A stretch of DNA of 64,000 bases, taken from assembly GCA_004431415.1 (NCBI GenBank), contig QPMI01000278.1, positions 38,581 to 102,580 of the forward strand, read 5' to 3'. Source of the stretch: Cyanophora paradoxa (taxonomy: Eukaryota; Glaucocystophyceae; Cyanophorales; Cyanophoraceae). Positions 61,593-64,000 of this stretch are shown here, one piece after another. The notes beneath the pieces are model-generated. The model had not been told where the DNA came from. It worked only from the letters and a program-made list of their open reading frames with translations, and made no database searches. Numbering within the stretch: position 1 is the stretch's first letter; each line of letters opens with the position of its first letter. Position numbers and translations under genes: made by a program.

Positions 61593-61728
61593 GAGCGCAG
61601 CAGCGCCGCGCCTTTGATCTAACGCACTACCCCCCCGAGAAGCGACCTTGCGCGCGGCGCACCGCAAGGCGACGTTAGAGCCCGCTGGGCGACGTCCGCG
61701 GAGACGCGGGCGGTTGCCAGTAGCGAGG
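61593..61728. promoter_or_regulatory. Short divergent promoter region
   Basis: Only about 136 bases separate the inferred starts of the GRAM gene (-) and the WDFY3-like gene (+). No core element is recognised. Confidence 0.4.
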
Positions 61729-64000
61729 ATGAAGGCGCTCGCCGGTCTCAAGGACGCCATCAAGAAGGCCGCCGCTGGCGGCGAGCATCCTGTAAGCAGG
61801 TCCGCCACGTTCGTAATGCGCCGGCGTGCTCGCCCCACGCGCGCGCGGTGCGCGGCTCTGACAGGACGAGCGCTCAGGACAAAAGCCGCATGGGATGCGT
61901 TCCTCGCCATCAAGGAGGCCGGCGAGGAGGAGCGTACGAAGAAGCTCGTAGAGGTGATTGCGCTCTTGCGCGTCGCCCTGCAGGCGGTCAGCGCGCCGCC
62001 CTCCCCTTCGTCTCCCGCCGCCGCCGCCTCCGGCGCGTTGGCGGCGGCGCAGGCGCCGTTCCGCTACGAGCCAGATTTCGGTGCGGCGTCCCGCGCGTTT
62101 CGCTGGCGGCGGCGGGCGCCGATGGCCGGCGCAGGGTTCCTCGGCTCCTCGTCCCCCGGGAAGGACTTCGTCTTCGTCGTGTGCCAGCGCCTCTCGCACG
62201 AGATCAACCGCGAGACGCTCGAAGCCGGTGCGCGCCCCCGCAGCCGCCCCTCCCCGCACCGCCGACGCGCGGGGGCGGGGCGCAGTGCGGCAGCGGCTGC
62301 CGCTGGCGCAGACGGCGGGGCGCGTGCTGGCGTTCCTTGGGGCGCCGGGGCGGGGCGCGGAGCTGCTGGAGGCGGTGGAGTGGGCGGCGGGGGCGAGCCC
62401 CGGGCGGGCGGCGGAGAGCGGGGTCTTCACGGAGCTGACGCGCACCCTCTGGCTGCTCCTCGACGTCCCCGAGGGGGCGGAGGCGGGGCCGACGCTGGGG
62501 CGCCTCGGGCGGGTGCTGGAGTGGGCGTGCGGGCAGGCGGCCTGCGTGGACGAGCTCATGCGCTCCGACGCCCTCGCCCAGGTGCGCCCGCCGCGCCGCC
62601 CCGCTCCGCGCCCCTCCGCGGGGCCGACGGGGGCGCAGCTGCTGGCGCTGGTGGTGCCGCCGGCGACGGGGGCGGGGGCGGCGCACGCGGAGCACCAGCG
62701 GCGGGTCTCGGCCGTGGCCCGCGGGGCGGTCGAGGCGCTCCTCGCGGCGGGGGCGCCCTCTCCGACTACGCCCTCCGCAAGGGCCTCGTCGGCTCCCTCG
62801 CCGCCGCCGCCCTGCGCGAGGGCACCGCCCCCGAGGAGGCCCTCGCCGCCCTCCGCGTCCTCGCCGCCGTCCTCGAGGGGGCCGGCCCGCAGCGCGAGGC
62901 GCTCCTGGAGGCGATGGCCCTCGCCAACGCCTACGGCGCCCTCGAGGCCGCCCTCCTCGCCGCCGCCGCCGAGCCCGGCGCCCCGCGCCTCGCGCAGGCC
63001 CTCGACCTCGCCGCCCGCCTCGCCCTGGGGCACGACCCCGCGGCCCCCCGCCCGAGCCGGCCCCCGCCCGCTCCCTCGACGCCTTCCGCGTCCTGGCCAA
63101 CGCCTTCCTGCGCGCCGCCTCCCTCCCGGACCCCGCCGCCCGCGAGGCCCTGCGCGCGGGGGCGCTGGCGGCGGCGGGGCGCGTGTACGGGGCCGGCCGC
63201 GGCGTCTACGCCGCCCTCCTCGACCTCCCCATCGGTGCGCCCCGCCCCGCCGCCCCCGCCGCCCCGCCGCGCGGCCCGGACGGACGCGAGCCGGGGCGGG
63301 CAGCGGCGGTGTTCCTGGACGAGGCGGGGAGCCTCGCCCCGGGGCTGCAGCGGGCGGCCCTCGCCCTCCTCCCGCCCCTCGCCGAGCAGGCCGCCACCCG
63401 GGCCTCACCCGGCCCCCGCCCCCATCGCGAGCTCCGCGCCGTCGCCCGCCTCCTCGCCTCCCCGGCCCCGCCCTCCCGCCGCCCTGCCCCTCGCCTCCGC
63501 CGCCGTCGCCACGCTGCACGCCTGCCTCCGGCCGGCCCCAAGTTCCTCGCCCCGCTCCTCGCCTCCTCGGGGCCTGCCCCGCCGCCGCCGCCCTCCTCCC
63601 GCCCTCGCCGCCTGCTGCCCGGCCTCCCGGCCCCCGCCGCCTTCCTCGCCGCCGCCTTCGGCTGCCCGCGCCCCCGGCCCCGCCGCCCCGAGGCGCCCGG
63701 CGGGCCGGAGGCGGCGGCGGCGGTGGAGACGGCGCGCAACGCGCTGCAGCTCGTCGCCGCCGTCCTCCGCGCCGACCCCTCCGCCGCCCCCGTGCGCGCC
63801 CCGGCCCCGCCCCGCACCCGCTCCCGCCCCGGGGCCCGAGCGGGCGGGCGGGGCGGCAGGAGGTGGCGACGCGGGCGGAGGCGATTGCGGCGGGCATCGC
63901 CGGTCTGCTCCCGTGCGGCCCGCTGCGGCCGCCCGCCCTCGACCTCGCCTCCCTCCTCGCCCCCACCAGCCCGAGGCCGCCGGCCCCATCGTGCCCGCCC
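61729..64000 (+). CDS. N-terminal part of a WDFY3/BEACH-like protein, cut by the right edge
   Basis: Exon 1 MKALAGLKDAIKKAAAGGEH joins (phase 2, intron about 61802-61887) to TKAAWDAFLAIKEAGEEERT. Later exons: LVEVIALLRVALQAV, FVFVVCQRLSHEINRE, RQRLPLAQTAGRVLAFLGAP, LTRTLWLLLDVPEGAEAG, LGRVLEWACGQAACVDELMR and LLALVVPPATG. The order resembles the N-terminal armadillo-like region of WDFY3/ALFY and plant SPIRRIG: short helix, LPVF-type helix, tEIRR-type segment, LYLFFDLP-type segment, then a VxILxxLC helix. Those are giant BEACH-WD40 scaffolds of membrane traffic and autophagy. The BEACH domain would lie beyond 64000. Introns are the short GTGCGC..GCGCAG type. Frames after about 62750 are helical and Ala/Leu-rich, but exon joins there are unclear. 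Identification rests on motif order only. Confidence 0.5.
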   Translation, partial: MKALAGLKDAIKKAAAGGEHPVSRSATFVMRRRARPTRARCAALTGRALRTKAAWDAFLAIKEAGEEERTKKLVEVIALLRVALQAVSAPPSPSSPAAAASGALAAAQAPFRYEPDFGAASRAFRWRRRAPMAGAGFLGSSSPGKDFVFVVCQRLSHEINRETLEAGARPRSRPSPHRRRAGAGRSAAAAAAGADGGARAGVPWGAGAGRGAAGGGGVGGGGEPRAGGGERGLHGADAHPLAAPRRPRGGGGGADAGAPRAGAGVGVRAGGLRGRAHALRRPRPGAPAAPPRSAPLRGADGGAAAGAGGAAGDGGGGGARGAPAAGLGRGPRGGRGAPRGGGALSDYALRKGLVGSLAAAALREGTAPEEALAALRVLAAVLEGAGPQREALLEAMALANAYGALEAALLAAAAEPGAPRLAQALDLAARLALGHDPAAPRPSRPPPAPSTPSASWPTPSCAPPPSRTPPPARPCARGRWRRRGACTGPAAASTPPSSTSPSVRPAPPPPPPRRAARTDASRGGQRRCSWTRRGASPRGCSGRPSPSSRPSPSRPPPGPHPAPAPIASSAPSPASSPPRPRPPAALPLASAAVATLHACLRPAPSSSPRSSPPRGLPRRRRPPPALAACCPASRPPPPSSPPPSAARAPGPAAPRRPAGRRRRRRWRRRATRCSSSPPSSAPTPPPPPCAPRPRPAPAPAPGPERAGGAAGGGDAGGGDCGGHRRSAPVRPAAAARPRPRLPPRPHQPEAAGPIVPA

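Overview
This window is eukaryotic nuclear DNA, very GC-rich over most of its length. Coding regions are split by many short introns (about 40-220 bases), often with a CTGAC/CTGAG branch-point-like motif 10-25 bases before the acceptor. The gene content (pinin, a TKL kinase, fused ADE2-type purine enzyme, phosphomevalonate kinase, GRAM/VASt protein, WDFY3/BEACH-like protein, elongator tRNA-Met) fits a GC-rich unicellular eukaryote, probably an alga or related protist. The sequence alone does not fix the lineage. Many introns start with GTGCGC or GCCCGC and end with the complementary sequence before AG, so the two splice sites can pair.

Layout. 1-6.7 kb: a non-LTR retrotransposon (APE endonuclease, reverse transcriptase, RNase H), broken by one frameshift, with a strongly structured 3' end. 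6.7-8.8 kb (-): an EF-hand/coiled-coil gene whose stop codon lies in the retroelement tail. 9.2-11.1 kb (+): a three-RRM RNA-binding protein. 11.1-13.9 kb: repeats, no convincing gene. 13.9-14.5 kb (+): a small secreted cystatin-like protein. 14.8-15.2 kb: a decayed copy of the 3' end of the pinin gene at 34-35.6 kb. 16.6-28.8 kb (+): the main find, one 48-exon gene with phase-consistent splicing from end to end. It encodes about 2,530 residues: N-myristoylation motif, helical region, TIR-like domain, two SAM domains, NACHT ATPase, pentapeptide repeats and 14 WD40 blades, mostly one blade per exon. 29.4-33.4 kb (-): a second, 5'-truncated LINE with a poly(A) tail. 34.0-35.6 kb (-): pinin. 36.0-41.4 kb (+): a RING-TKL kinase with a Pro/Tyr-rich tail and leucine-rich repeats.

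41.5-43.5 kb (+): phosphomevalonate kinase. 43.8-44.9 kb (-): an unrecognised multi-pass membrane protein. 45.4-46.9 kb (+): a histidine-phosphatase-family protein. 47.3-49.6 kb (-): PurK-PurE fusion (ADE2). 50.0-50.5 and 55.4-55.9 kb: a duplicated cassette carrying tRNA-Met(CAT), each copy just upstream of a different gene (F-box/LRR at 50.6 kb; LRR-coiled coil-RING at 56.0 kb). A decayed third copy lies at 58.3 kb. 53.9-55.2 kb (-): an LRR-like gene. 58.4-61.6 kb (-): a GRAM/VASt lipid-transfer-type protein. From 61.7 kb to the right edge (+): the N-terminal part of a WDFY3/BEACH-like protein.

The TIR-SAM-SAM-NACHT-WD40 gene has the layout of a STAND/NLR-type sensor: effector and oligomerisation modules, ATPase switch, repeat-based recognition region. 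Its blade exons show recent duplication or conversion, with an intron conserved far better than part of the neighbouring exon. That is what a diversifying recognition surface would look like. Nothing here proves an immune role. The housekeeping genes around it (purine synthesis, mevalonate pathway, splicing, lipid transfer) show no functional link to it.
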